Positions 30,430 through 44,169 are shown, counted from the stretch's first letter. The stretch: 64,000 bases of DNA from Liquidambar formosana (GCA_039720395.1 CM077824.1:15566046-15630045), one strand, 5' to 3'. The notes: generated by a model from the letters alone, not told the origin. A program made the numbers and translations.

Positions 30430-32800
30430 ATCTTAGCAAAACCAAGTTTACGAATACCGAAGGTGAAAAATATGTTTTGCTGAAACAAATGGAGACGTAA
30501 AACGTAAATTCTCCATATTTAATTTTCACTCACTTGCAGTGTGAGTGCAAAACCAAGTTTACGAATACCGCCGGTGAAAAATCAGGCAAAAAGGTAATTG
30601 CATAAAAAGGTGGAGCTCTAGTTCTTAGGTTAAATAAATTTGAAAGATGCATAGTTACACTTGTAAAATATTGTGAAATGCACTGTTAGTGGAGAATGGT
30701 GGAATTCACACGGTTTTAAAGGATGGCAACGTTTGCCAAAAAAAAAAAAAAAAAAAAAGGAAGAGAAAGGATAAATTGCACTTTAAGATTTAAAGTTTTG
30801 ATCAAGTTTCACTTTAAGGTTTAAAGTTTAAATTGCGTTAATTCAGTATCCAAATTATTAATTGAGTTGCAATTTGGAGCCTGTGGTCATGATTTTCTGT
30901 ATTATCCCTACTTTGCCCTTTTTATGCGTTTGAAAACCCTATTTTACCCCAAAATTTGTCTAATAAATCTTTATATTTTGACTAGATTTGAATCATTTTG
31001 CCGTCAAATTTGTAGTTTTGTAAATAGAAAATATAAATGTTTATTAGATGTTGATAGGGGTAATATATAGAGAGAGAAAAAAGATAAGAGTGATTTAGAT
31101 CTAATCAAAATATAAATATTTATTAGATATTGATAGCGGTAAAATAGGATTTTCAAACCCTTAAAAAGGATAAAGTAGGTATAATACAGAAAATCATGAG
31201 CACAAACCCCAATTTACAATTTAATCAATAATTCAGGTATTGAATTAACGAAATTTAAACTTTGAACCCCGAAGTAAAATTTGATCTAAACTTATATCCT
31301 TAAAGTACAATTTACCCAAAAAGAAATGACAACAAAAGCAAAAAGTCACGAGAGGTAGAAATATAGGCGGTGGACTGGCCATGCTCCTTTGTTTTTTATT
31401 TTTTATATTTTTGCAAGCCGTGTGGAAATGTGGAATCCTCAACTTTGAATTTACATTCATCTTGCCTCTCTAGTCCAAAAAATACAAAAAGACTCATCAT
31501 TTTATTTTTACTTTTTGACTTTTTTGGTAAAATGGAGTACTAGTAAATAGTAATACAGAGAAATAATATAACTAGCATGTGGAAAACTAACGTTTCCACC
31601 ACGGTACCAATCTGTAGCACGCTGGAGACGACTTTGGTGATATTAACCTATTGTGAGGTATCTTATATTTATTTATTATTAAAATTTTAGAGTTTAAGTT
31701 AAGGGATTTTTTCGGGGGACGTACGAAGGAGGGCCTGTAATATATTTGGTGTTATATCTATTTACTTACATTTTTTTTTCCTTCACTGTGATCCTGCTTC
31801 ACCGAAAATCAATGGTAGTCAAAACATTTCCTACAATCTAATAGAGGAGGAGCTCATACCAAAGTATGCATTACCAAGAGAATTGGAGCTCCATCTGCAT
31901 TTGGAGGTGGAGATGAAGATTTTGTCAATGTCTTCTTCATTTCCAATTCAACTTCAGCGAGGTGACCTTCGGCCATTATTGGAACATAAAACTTGATAAT
32001 CTATCTCTAAGGCCATGTTTGTTTGGCTAGAATGGAAAATGTGGAAATGAAATCTGATTCCATGCCTGAAGTAGTCAGCAAAAGCTGTAAGAAACAATAG
32101 AGAAAACATAACATATTTGTTACGGCTGTTTAATTTCATTCCTGTTTAGTTATCTCATCCAAATATCCTATTTTGGAATAAATAAAAATGAGATTCCATT
32201 CATACCTCCTATTCCAACCAAACAAACATGGTACATTTCTCTTTTAAGAGCTTCCCCTTATCGCCTTTCAATCAATGACTTATCATTCACTTTTACCATT
32301 TCCAAATCTTCATCATGCATCTGCGCTCGTGCCGACATATAAAATCTCAACAATGTATAATGCGAAATTCACACTCAATATTATTTGGTTAATTACAACT
32401 TCCGAAGAAAAATTAAGAAACGTGAATCGTGGCGGGTACGAATGAGGAGTGGAAAAATTTAACCCATCAATCTTTTTGTTGTGGAAAAACTGATTACAAT
32501 GCCCCACACCCCCAACCACGTCGTACTTGGAAATTTTTGGCAAGCTATGAACCCTTGGATCTATCTTCGTGGAACAATTGTTTATATTTTTGAGATAAAT
32601 ATCCAAATGTTTCTTCCATATATATAACCACAGGGCTTTGAATTCCATGTTGTGGCTTCCCTTTTCTTTTTTCTCTTTCTTTTTTTCTTCCCCTTCAATT
32701 CATTTCTTGTAACTATTAATTACATCATGCCATCTCGATCAACATATATTACAGACCAATAACTATTTCCAGTGAACCTGCATAAAAGGTAAATTAAAGA
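30430..32800. repeat. Upstream duplicated block 3 (before gene B)
   Basis: It parallels block 1 from 8200 to 9730, including TTTCCACCACGGTACC near 31590, the MITE at 32011-32232 and the dispersed repeat at 32250-32600. The segment GTGTGAGTGCAAAACCAAG is flanked by a short local duplication (30437-30470 and 30548-30580). A 549-base foldback is inserted at 30769. Confidence 0.75.
30769..31317. mobile_element. 549-base long-inverted-repeat element
   Basis: Left arm GGATAAATTGCACTTTAAG pairs with right arm CTTAAAGTACAATTTACCC. Pairing goes on inward: ATGATTTTCTGTATTAT with ATAATACAGAAAATCATG, then TTTGAAAACCC with GGATTTTCAAACCC. It has no coding capacity and is absent from blocks 1 and 2. A poly-A run (30739-30758) precedes it. 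Confidence 0.75.
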
Positions 32801-33444
32801 TAAAAATAATAATTTTGTTTTCCAGTGAAACATAAGAGCTAGTAATTGAATCCAAAATTATCTAAAGCAACACGCAATGCTATATTTGGTATGCGGGATA
32901 GGTCAGACAGGATAAAGATATCAGTTTCATATGCTTAGTGTTCTCTCAAGGGATATACTATTCATAGGATAGTTATATCCTCCATATGCAGGAGATAATA
33001 AACTCATAAGGGAGGTGATATATTTTGATTCTAGGATACTATACAGTTTAACAGAAGCAAGGAGATAGAAAAATCTCAAAGAGGCCAGGCCATCTTCTCC
33101 ATTTCAAACAAAGCAATCAAAGACTTCTTCTTCATCCAACAATTCTATTATATCTAACCTTCTAATCCGCGGCCATACCAAGCATAGCCTAAAGACACAA
33201 TAGTGCATTGATGGCATTTTGAGAAAAGAGATGTGGCCAAAAGTTTAATTCTACAATAAATTAAAGGATATATACTAAAAAATTCAGTCCCTAAAATAAA
33301 ACTGAAAAAACTAAATGTACAGAAGAAAAAACAAAACTTACAGAAGAAATTTGGTTGTACCGTTCATGATAAGTGGGACTTAATACCTGATGCGAGACTC
33401 TATCTGTAAAAACTATTTGGAATTCTCACCCACACCCCACCATC

Positions 33445-33451
33445 TATAAAT
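33445..33451 (+). promoter_or_regulatory. TATA box of gene B
   Basis: TATAAAT, 73 bases before the ATG at 33518. The in-frame ATG at 33464 is only 19 bases after it, probably upstream of the transcription start. Confidence 0.6.
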
Positions 33452-34438
33452 CTAGTCTCTTGCATGCCACCCGTTGCATCACCTCGATCCTCCCTTATCT
33501 TCCGTTCTCTCTCAGTAATGGGACAGAAGATTCTCCTCGTACCTTATGCTTCAACACTATTGCTGGTGCATTGTTTGGTGGCTTGTCTAACTCTAGCTAT
33601 GCCATTAACCAATTTAGTTGATGAACCTGCTCTTCTTGCCTTAAAGGCCCATATAACATTCGACCCCAACAACATTTTAGCAACCAACTGGTCCAACATC
33701 ACCTTCTACTGCAATTGGACTGGTGTCTCTTGCAACACCCCACAGCAAAGAGTGCAAGCCTTGAATCTCTCCACCATGGGTCTTGAAGGTACCATTGCAC
33801 CACAAGTTGGCAACCTCTCCTTCCTTATATCCCTCGATATAAGCAATAACAACTTCCGCGGCCGATTTCCTGCTGAGATCGGCAAGCTTCATCGTTTGCA
33901 AATATTGTCTGTTCAAGACAATCATGTTTGGGGATCCATTCCTTCTACATTAGCAAATTGTAAGAAGCTTCGAACGTTAGCATTGTTGAACAATCGACTC
34001 ACCGGAAGCATTCCACAAGTTATTGGTAGCTTATCAAATCTTGAAGAGCTATATCTCGGCAGTAACCACTTGACTGGAGCAATTCCAAAGGAGATAAGTT
34101 ATCTTTCTAACTTGAAGATATTGTCGTTTCCAATTAACAACCTAACAGGCTCCATCCCAACAACCATATTCAACATATCTTCTTTACAAAGCATTAATCT
34201 AACGAGCAATAGCCTCTCCGGGACTCTTCCTCTGGATATGTGCTACAACCTTCCAAAGCTCGAAGTGCTTTATCTTTCTTACAATCAATTTAGTTCTCAA
34301 ATCTCACTGGTTTAGACAAATGTGGTGAGCTTAGACAAATATCACTATCGGACAATGGATTTACAGGGATCATACCTAGAGGAATTGGCAACTTATCCAA
34401 GCTTGAGGAGTTATATCTTTCTCGAAATAATTTGACAG

Positions 34439-36787
34439 GTATCATTCTACCTTCATTATGTGAGTTTTTCTTGGAATTAAGAGTAAATTAAATACACCCC
34501 ACGTATTATCTGAGAAATACAGTACTATAACCATCTCTATTTTTTGAATTAGCTACACTGCTTATGGTTTGGTGGTTAGTCGTACTAAGTTCCCCTAGCT
34601 TCCTGACGTAACCGTGATTCAGAGACAGGGTTAAAGTGTAACAATTTGAGAGTTTATGGGTTATTTGTTTAGTTTTAAAGTACGTAGAGTGGGATGTTGT
34701 GTAATTTACCTTAAATTTTTTTATTGGTCAGCCTAGTTGCCACATCAGTCGGGCAATAGGATTTGAACAAGAAATTTGGGTAATATAGTGGACCCTTCTA
34801 GCATAACATATTATCATTGCTAAGAGTGACCACAAAAAAAGATAAATTAAGAATAGATTTTTCATCACACCTTTAATCTAAGGTAAAAACCATTTTAGTA
34901 TTCTGAACTTTTTTTAAAATCTCAATGTGGTATCCAAACTATTTTTCTTCCCAATATAATACCTAAACTTCACTGCCGTGACTCAATGTGGTCCTTACCC
35001 CAAACGCTGTCTAGATAGTTGACGAAATAGTCACATGTCGTCATATGAGTGGACACCTAGCATCCTACATGTCAAAGGCAATTAAAACATAATAATTAAA
35101 TAAACACTTTCACTACCATATACTTTAGATTTAATTCCAATTTAGTACCTAAACTAAGAAAACAAAAACAAGAACAAAAAATTTCTAATTTGAAACTCAC
35201 ACTAAACTGAAGTGTACCAATTTGGTCCGAAAAAAAGTTTTTGCAAAATAGATTTTTTTTTTTGAAAAATTTTATTATGTTTTAACTACCCTTTATAGGT
35301 GTCCACTCACGTGACTATTCCGTAAACTATTTGGACGGCATTTAGGGTAAGAATTACATTAAGTCAAGCAGTGAAGTTTAGGTATAAAATTAGGAAGAAA
35401 ATAGTCTGGGTACCACATTGAGATTTTTAGAAAAGTTGAGGGTATTAAAAGTACCCTTTAATCTATTTTTCCTGGTCATGATTTGGCTATCATTGCTTCT
35501 AAGCAATGATAGCCTATCACGTAAGCATTTTGCAATGTAGTATTACTCTTTATTTTATATACACCCTCTGTCCTATTTTGTTTGGTCATATCTCCATTTT
35601 GGGATGTCTCAAAATGTTTATTCATTGTCAAGAGTCAAATAAAATATTTATTTCACTTTTCTAAAGACCCTTTACTATATTTTAAATTTACAATTATTAT
35701 ACAAATTATCATATCCAGTAACATTGTATCATGGGAGGGTAAAAATGGAAAACTGAAAATAATTGAGTGACATACTAATGCATTAAAAGTAGTTAAGTTT
35801 CGTTTGTGAATCACCGTTGATTTAGATTTGGTATACTAAACAAATCTAAAATGTTAAAAATGTTTCTATCGAACATGATAATTTTGTTAAGACATACCAA
35901 CTAATTTTTCTACAATAGTTCAGTTATAATGCATCAAACAAATACAATATGTTTAGTTCAAACGTACCGAACTTTTTTGGGTTAGTGTTAGGTTAGCTTA
36001 GGTATTATAGAGTGTGTATAAAGTAAGAGTGAAATTTTTATAATTTAAAAGTGTGTGTATGAAACAAGTGTGTGTGTAAAGCAAAAAACGTGATGTATGT
36101 AAATAGCCGTGCCCACCATAGAAATAGTGTGTTAGTACAAATTTTTAAAAAATTGAGGGTAAATATAAATTACACTAGAGTTAAATTTTAGAACATCACC
36201 ATGGGGCTAGCTATTGAAACTCATTGACTTTTTAACTAGTGAGTATAGCTTTTTCTTCTCCACTAGACTAGCTATTTTATCTACGCTTAAATCAGCCAGC
36301 TACATTTTGGCTAGTCCTTTTCTACTAGCTAGGCATTTTTAATCATTTTTTCTTACACTTTCCTCCTCTCTCTCTCCCTCTCTCTCTCTCTCCATCAAAT
36401 AATTAAAAATAGAAAGATATAAATGAAAAAGTTTGAAGTTGTTAACGAATAGCTAGTATCCTTGAATTACTCACTTGAATAGTCACTGGCTATTTTTTGT
36501 TAAAAAAAATGCTATTTCTCTAGCTAGAGTAACTAAAAATTAGGTAGTGCCTTTGGAAGAAATTTGTCGACAACTTGATATTTGCTATGAGAAAACTGAA
36601 ACTAATTGAACTGAAGCAAATGGATTATGATTATTTTATTTTATTTTTGGTTTAATTTGATTTGGTTAATTACTAGTAGGGTTCGGCTTTGGTTTGGTTT
36701 TAATTGTAGCTTCAAATTGAACCAATCCAAACAAAACCTTGGGAAAGTTTGATATATATTCGTTCCTTCTATTATCTAATCTTGCAG
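34439..36787. other. LRR intron of gene B
   Basis: It aligns with the gene A intron except that A 12970-16840 and 17960-19330 are missing. It keeps remnants of the foldback (34880-35450), Stowaway-like MITE (35565 on) and GAGCATCTCC-type MITE (36191-36560). The acceptor TATCTAATCTTGCAG ends at 36787. Confidence 0.7.
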
Positions 36788-39160
36788 GAGAAATACCTCA
36801 AGCGCTTTTCAACGTCTCCTCGCTAAGGGTTTTTTCTTTCTCAAAGAACATCATCTCAGGAAATCTCCCAAAGGATATGTGTTATGTTCTTCCAACACTC
36901 GAGCACTTATATCTTTCATGGAATCAGATCAAAGGTGAAATCCCATCTAGTTTGCCACACTGTCGAGAGCTTCAAGTGCTTGGTCTATCATACAATCAAT
37001 TCACGGGAAGCATACCAAATGAAATTGGGAATTTATCGAAGCTGGAAATGAGTTATGTTGGCCAAAATAGTTTGACAGGTATCATCCCACCTTCATTCGG
37101 TAACTTGTCGATGTTAAAGGAGCTTGATTCGGCTTACAACAACATTGGAGGTGAAATTCCACAAGAGTTGGGGCATCTCTTCAACTTACAGTATTTAAAT
37201 CTTGGGGGGAACAATCTAACAGGTGTAATACCAAAAGCAATCTTTAACATCTCAAGCCTACAAGTGCTTTCCCTTGGATCTATTCATCTTTCAGGCAATC
37301 TTCCATCAACAATAGGTCTTTCGCTCCCTAATCTCCAACGTTTGTATCTAGGACGAAATGAATTCAGTGGAATAATTCCTAGATCTATTTCCAACATTTC
37401 AAAACTCACCGAACTCGACCTATCCCGTAACTTCTTCACTGGTTCTGTGCCAATGGATCTAGGTAATTTGAGACAACTCCGATTTCTCGGCTTTGGATTT
37501 AATCATTTGACTAATGAACCCTTAAACCCTGAGCTTAGCTTTCTCAATTCTTTGGTAAAATGCAAATTTTTGACAAAGCTGTGGATGGACAGTAATCCCC
37601 TAAATGGTATGCTTCCAAATTCGTTTTCCAACCTCTCCATTTCTCTTACAAGTATTGATGCAGCTTCCTGCCAAATAAAAGGCATGATTCCAAGAGGAAT
37701 TGGTAACTTCACAAACTTGATGGATTTGTTCCTTGGAGATAATGACTTGATAGGATTGATTCCGACATCATTAGGGCAGATGCATAAGCTTCAACGCTTG
37801 AGAATTACTGGCAATAGACTGCATGGATCCATTCCCAGTGCTCTATGCGGTTTAAAAAACTTGGGAGAATTGTATTTGAGTTCAAATAAGCTTTCTGGAT
37901 CTATTCCAAGCTGTGTAGGGAATCTCAGTGCACTTCGGAAACTCTATCTGGATTCAAATGCATTAACTTCTAAAATACCTTCATCTCTGTGGTCACTTGG
38001 AGATCTCTTGTTTCTTAACTTGTCTTCAAATTTCCTAAACAGTTATCTACCTCTAAAAGTTGGAAACATGAAGTCCATTGTGGAATTGGATTTATCAAAT
38101 AATCAGTTTTCAAGATACATTCCAAGCACAATGGGACAACTTCAAAACTTGCAAAAGTTATCCTTGTCAAGAAACAAATTTCAAGACCCTATACCCCAAA
38201 CATTTGGTGGTCTAACAAGTTTGCAATCCTTAGATCTATCCTGGAACAATCTATCCGGTGCAATTCCCAAGTCATTAGAGGCCCTTGAATATCTCAAATA
38301 TTTAAATGCTTCTTTCAATAACCTACAAGGTGCTATTCCTGATAGAGGAACTTTTGCAAACTTCACTGGTCGATCTTTTATGTCGAATGATGCTCTATGC
38401 GGAGCTCCTCGGTTTCAAGTCAGAGCATGCGACATAGATACTAGTAGACAATCAAAAAAGATGAAATTGCTCTTGTTGAAATATGTTCTACCATCTTTTG
38501 TGTCGATACTAATTATAGTAGCAATTCTCATTGTTTTGTTGATAAGATGTCAAAATAAGAGGTCAAAGATACCACCAGTTGAAGTTGACTCATCACTTCC
38601 AGTGACACATAGATTTATTTCATATCAGGAACTTCTTCATGCAACAAATTACTTTAGTGAAGACTTCTTGGTTGGGAAAGGGAGTTTGGGAATGGTATAC
38701 AAAGGAGTATTATCGGATGGATTAGCTGTTGCTATAAAGGTTTTCAATTTGCAATTGCAAGAAGCTTTCAAGAGTTTTGACGCAGAATGTATAGTAATGC
38801 GAAATATCCGTCATCGAAATCTTGTTAAGATAATCACTAGTTGCTCTAACCATGACTTTAAGGCATTGGTGCTTGAGTACATGCCTAATGGGAGCTTGGA
38901 GAAGTGGTTATACTCTCACAACTTTTGTCTACATATGGTTCAAAGATTAAATATCATCATAGATGTGGCATTAGCAATGGAGTATCTTCATCATGATTAT
39001 TCAACTCCTATTGTGCATTGTGACTTGAAGCCAAGCAATGTTTTGTTAGACGAAGACATGGTTGCACATGTAGGTGACTTTGGCATTGCAAAATTGTTGA
39101 CGGGGAATGAATCTATCATGCAAACCAAGAGCTTAGGCACAATTGGGTATATGGCACGAG

Positions 39161-39671
39161 GTCACCTTCCTTACTATTTCTATGCATGCTTAGTATGTGC
39201 TGTTCTTAGTTATTAACAAATTTTGTTATTATTTTTTTTTTCATATAGCTTTTCTCTTAGCTTAAGAAGGACTAGTTTATTATTAAGGTTCTTAGATATA
39301 GGATACAAATCTTAGATAATCAGCATTGTATGTCTTAAAAAACTAGGAGACAAATTCACATTCAACTTTAGACTACTATATCTTTCTATTTTTCTGCTTG
39401 AACTCTTTTTGAAAATCAGAGAAAGTTGATTCTACAAGCTCTGCTAGGAACATACGGATTTATTTTCCTTAAAGTGTCTCAGTGTCTTCCAGTTGCTTCC
39501 TTTTTTTTTTCTTTTTTTTCTTTTTTTTTTTTTTTTGTCTCATCATATCTCTTCCATTTACAAAGTAAATCCTGTTTCATACTTTACATTTTTCACATTT
39601 TTTCTGTCAATCATAACCTTCTTACAATTTATCTTTCCATTTTACAAATAAATACTAAACATCACGAGCAG
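39161..39671. other. Kinase intron of gene B
   Basis: Starts GTCACC, ends CACGAGCAG, 511 bases. Contains a long T-rich run at 39500-39540. Retention would give the tail GHLPYYFYACLVCAVLSY. Confidence 0.75.
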
Positions 39672-40260
39672 AGTATGGCTCGGAAGGAATAGTATCCACG
39701 AGGGGCGATGTTTATAGTTACGGGATTATGTTGATGGAAACATTCGCAAGAAAAAAGCCTACGGACGATATGTTTTTTGGAGAACTGAGCTTGATGAGTT
39801 GGGTGGAGTCATTAGCCAGTACAGTAATGGACGTTGTGGATGATAATCTACTGAGAAGAGAGGATGAACATTTTGCTGTAAAAGAGAACTGTGTCTTTTC
39901 CATCATGGCGTTAGCATTGGAATGTACAACTGAGTCACCTGAACAGAGAGTTACCATGAAAGAAGTTGTAGCTAGACTCAAGAAGATTAGGATCAAACTT
40001 TTGGTCTAATGATCACAGTTGGAGCTTTCCAACAAGAATTTTCGATCTGTTCTGAGTTGTTTGGCTGCTTTGTTTGAGTCTGATATGTGTTTTTTCTTGG
40101 TTTTCTGTTCTTTCGTAATTGTGCCTGAGTTCTTGCTTCCGGTTTGACTCTTTGAGTGTGTGGGATTTTGGGCTCTGTAGTCCTTTTTATTTTCCCTTTT
40201 TTTGGGTTCTCTGTTGAGCTATGTTTAGTGTTGTTGTTCTTGTAATTTTTCTGTGGTGTG

Positions 40261-40266
40261 AATAAA
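40261..40266 (+). terminator. Poly(A) signal of gene B
   Basis: AATAAA in GTGTGAATAAAATTTTC, 252 bases after the stop and conserved with gene A. Confidence 0.6.
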
Positions 40267-40309
40267 ATTTTCTTGCCCAACAAAAATAAAGAAGGCATTA
40301 AGTTATTGT

Positions 40310-41230
40310 TCGGAGTACAGTCCGGCCATGTCAATTATACTGACATTGAGCTTGGTTAAGGTTTGACCCTTTACTGAATTACAGCTTCCTTCAGATCAGC
40401 AGAACACTTGCTGATCTAGAGTAGTCGTCTAGTTTTCCTGTTGAGCTATGTTTATCTTTCCTTTTTCTAGAGTAGTCTTCTAGTTTACCTTCAAACCCAT
40501 ACATATTGAATACCTTATACTTGGCTCCACTTTAGTGTAATGTTTAATTTACGGTCAACTAATCATTCCTGCTTGATTACGTATTGTAGGTCCTGACCAA
40601 TTTTTGACTTGGATCTTACTGTAATAAGTGCAGGGTAGCTTCAGTACAGGTGGCATTGGACGATTAAATGTGTATTTGCTCGCCCTACCACATTTGGGAT
40701 ATTAGGTAAGGTTGAATAAATACTTTGGTTTAAACAATTTTGGAGATCCAATTCAAAACTTGATTTGCACTCCTCTTTTGACTTCCAATTCAATCACCAG
40801 AGGGCTATTCCTTTTAAATTCTTCCGCATTTCTTCATTGCAAACCATGATGTTCTCAAACTATAGTCTATTTTGTACTCTTCCTGGCTAATTGCAATCAT
40901 ATTCCAAAGCTAAAAGCACTTTGTGGCAAGTTACCAGGAGAGATTTTAGAGTTGTCACTAGTTGGAGGGTGCCAGTAGGCGGAGAGAAGACTGCCAAAAA
41001 GTTGTCAATGCTGAAACTGTCATATTTTGGCAGTCATAACTGGAGAGTGAGATGCCAAAGGGTTGTCAATGCTGAAACTGTTAAATAGGAAATATGTCAA
41101 TGTAGAGGATATTTTCTTCTCAGAACTATTTTGCGAAGTAAGATTTCAAGGGAGTTTGGCCATCTCTTAGATTAATTAAAGAAGGATTGCTTATTTTTCG
41201 AACAACCCAATAGATGTGATGGCAGAGTCA
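40310..41230. other. Intergenic DNA after gene B
   Basis: No gene recognised. GTTGTCAATGCTGAAACTG occurs twice, near 41003 and 41066. CTAGAGTAGTC and TTCTAGTTT also repeat near 40420 and 40470. Confidence 0.5.
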
Positions 41231-41234
41231 ATGA

Positions 41235-41380
41235 TAGCCCTTCCAGGAATCTTCCATCAAGTATTGGCCTCTAGCTCCCAAATCTTGAATAATTTTTTGT
41301 GTCAAGGACATTTGGTATAACTCCAAAATAGACCTATCTGGCAGTATGTTTGATGGTCTACCAACAACTCTAGCTAGGTA
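41235..41380 (+). pseudogene. LRR-RLK relic
   Basis: AGGAATCTTCCATCAAGTAT, GCTCCCAAATCTTGAA and TTTGGTATAACTCC follow the order of the gene A/B codons for GNLPSIIGLSLPNLQ and SGIIPTS. It is interrupted by stops and small deletions. So a third receptor copy once lay downstream of B. Confidence 0.55.
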
Positions 41381-41630
41381 ATTAATTTGGAGGAGGCTGC
41401 TCTTGAACTAAGTCATTATGCTTGCATGTGCTTTTTAGCACATTGTTGCCCCAGGATGGAATATCTGCTTTGTTTTTGTTTTATTGTTGAAGGAAAAACA
41501 CAACCAGTGAAAATGGCATGTTCCCAAGATCTCTTGTCATTTTCTGAGAACTGTTTTTTTAAGAATGGGACTCAATACTCCCTTATGATTTTCGAAAAAA
41601 ATGTTTTACCATCCAATGGGTCAATGATAA

Positions 41631-41725
41631 TTTTGATGGCTTTTTTATTTTTATTTATTTATTTTTTTTTGGGGGGGGGGGGGGGGGGGGTGTTGATGAG
41701 ATGCCCAAAAAAAAAAAAAGAAAAC
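41631..41725. repeat. Homopolymer cluster with G20
   Basis: T-rich DNA leads straight into twenty G (41671-41690) followed after 16 bases by A13. Such a run is rare in plant DNA and is a likely place for sequencing or assembly error. Confidence 0.9.
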
Positions 41726-41880
41726 AAAAAAGAAGACCTACGGTTATTTGAGTTGATTCATTACCTAGTATTACACAAGCAGGATTTCATAACAAGAAAT
41801 GGAAGAAATTTATCCTACCAAAAAAATAACTTTATGACACCCCTTCTATCTGATTTATGTTGGGAAAAAGAAAATCAATA

Positions 41881-44169
41881 AGCCAAATGAAGTACATTGA
41901 TCTTTAGTTTAAGCTATCCTCATTTTAAATGACTAAATGAGCAACTGTACGTTTCAATCTGACTAGCAGTGTAACTATCCTTACTACGAATCTAGCGTGG
42001 TCTGGTGGGTTGATTGGCACGGTCCGGGATGCAAATCTACTGGATTGTTTGGGTAGAGCACAAACGATTACCTGGAACTCATGTATTGTTGGCCCATCGA
42101 GAATTAGAGATTCCATCATTGTTGCCTCACTGGAAATCAGAGTATTTGGAGTGTAGTCGTCCTAATTGCGATTCATGGTCATATAACATTTACATTAACC
42201 AATAAAAGTAAGGAAGAAAATCTGGCCTGTTTAAATGGATGTGACAAGGGATTTTATATCCATTTGGAAGCCCAAGAAGAGCATGACACTGTCAGAATTG
42301 GATTCTTAACAGCAGCCAGTTGATCTGAAATGTTTAAAAGCTGAAGTGTTTGGATTCGGGCAAGGTAGCAAATGACCTAGGGCTTTCCAAACAGCCTGGG
42401 CTTTTTAATCTAATTACTTGAGCCATCATCAATCAAAGACCAACTGAGGACCATCTAATTAATTTTCTATCTGAACCCATGCCTTAAACCTCGGACTTGG
42501 TTGGGATTTTTGCAAGATCAGCACAAGAATTTTACCAACTATTTTATAACTAAAAGTAGAAGGGTATTCCACATTCTTTGTAAGACCAGCATAAGAATTT
42601 CACGTTACCACCATTTGTGGAATTAATGGTGGTAATGTGACATTTTTCTGTTTAATTTTGTGAAGAACGATTAATAGAGTGTCAATTACTAAATTTATAA
42701 GTTTTTTGGGGGCACACTGCATTCATTTTTTCTTTAAGAAGGGTTACATGAAAAATTATCAAATATTAGGGAGATTTCTTATAATTTATCTTTTAAAAAA
42801 ATTATTGACATACCATTATGGACCCATGGATATGTGGACAACTGGACATGAACACATAGACACACATTTATATTCCTTTTTTTTTTTCTTTTTCTTCTTT
42901 GGTTCAAAAGATTATATTCATGTGGACATGGCAAACACCAACACATAGATATATGTTTATGGACACACATGCACACAATCATTTCTCATTCAATTTTTTG
43001 GACACATGATGAAAGGTTGATGAAAATAAGGGGGAGCACTAAGCAAGTAGCCAAGTACTGTCCAACATGAAAATCGGGGCCAGCTAGTGGATGTGGGCTT
43101 CTTATAAGACAAACAGTGTTTGTTGGACCCGAAGTTTTGTTTTTCTGTAGGTTTCGTGGGCTTTGTCCTCCATGACCGGCACAAGGAGTGGGTGAGGAGA
43201 GAGGAAGCCAGAAAACTTAAAAACAAAGCTCACCGTTACATCAAAGTTGATCTTCCACCATTCATTGCATCAATGAATTCCTGAACGTCTGTATTAGTTA
43301 ATTCCATGATACTTTTGGGATCATCAAACATTCTCTAGAAAAACAGTAGTCCAGATCAAGAACGTACTAACAACATAGTAAATAAATAAATAAATAATAG
43401 CATTAAATTAAGGCCTATATGATTGTCCCATGGAAATTAAATGACCTATTGTAATTTGTGTCCTTGAAGGTGAAAATCCATCATCTTGAATGAAACCATT
43501 AAAACATTTAGTATAATTTTCACCAAAATTAGTGTTGTTTTTAATTTTTACTCTCATTTTTTAGGATGACTACTATCCTCTTGAATATCCCCGTTTACAA
43601 AGAAGATTTGCTCACAAGATTATATGCAAAAGAGCACAATAAAATTATTCAATTCTCATGGGAAACCAAACAAACCCTAATGTTCTGTTTGGACGTCCAA
43701 ATGAGAATTAAACAATTAGAGTGTATTTTACATAGTATTGATTCTATTGAAGGCACAAATCCGGCCATCATCCTGAATATGACTATTTAAAGAGGTTGAA
43801 GTCTTCCCCATATATGGTTAATGTAATTGATATTATTGGATCAATTTTAGAAATTTATGAAATGTTTTTATTTTTAATTTCTACTCTCATGATGGCTATC
43901 ATCACAAATGAGAGGGAATTTAAGGTTGGAGTAGTCTCTAAGGTTATATGCTTGAAGGAAAAAAATGACGAACTAAAACTGAATGAATCAAAATTTCCCT
44001 ACACTAGAAATATATTTTGGTGAAACAAATGGAGACGTAAAACATAAAGTCTAAATATTTAACTTTCTCTCACTTGTCACTTAGAGTGTGAGTGCAAAAT
44101 CCAGTTTACGAATACTAAGGTTCTATTTGGTTCTTGGATTTTATCAAGGAAAACAAAAAAAAAAATTTT

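Larger units (their letters stand above)
33518..40009 (+). pseudogene. LRR receptor-like kinase B, paralogue of A, frameshifted
   Basis: Predicted exons: 33518-34438, 36788-39160 and 39672-40009, with the same splice contexts as gene A. Exon 1 is 921 bases against 922 in A. One base is missing near 34300 (CAAATCTCACTGG, where the 12650 copy has CAAATCCCAACTGG), so translation stops at 34315 after 265 aa, before most LRRs, the membrane span and the kinase. Exons 3 and 4 are fully open and encode LRRs, a membrane span and a kinase with GKGSLG, VAIK, HCDLKPSN and DFG. The APE motif reads ARE at the 39160/39672 junction. The gene B LRR intron is 2.35 kb and has no cassette exon. It is either a young pseudogene or holds an assembly error. 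An LRR-only secreted fragment could still be made. Confidence 0.8.

Noticed and set aside
41387..41881. 164-codon open frame after gene B
   Set aside because: It crosses the G20 and A13 runs, has low-complexity composition and no recognisable domain.
42679..44023. Several 75-90 codon open frames at 42.7-44.0 kb
   Set aside because: They fall in repeated non-coding blocks that also occur at 28 and 47 kb without conserved frames.
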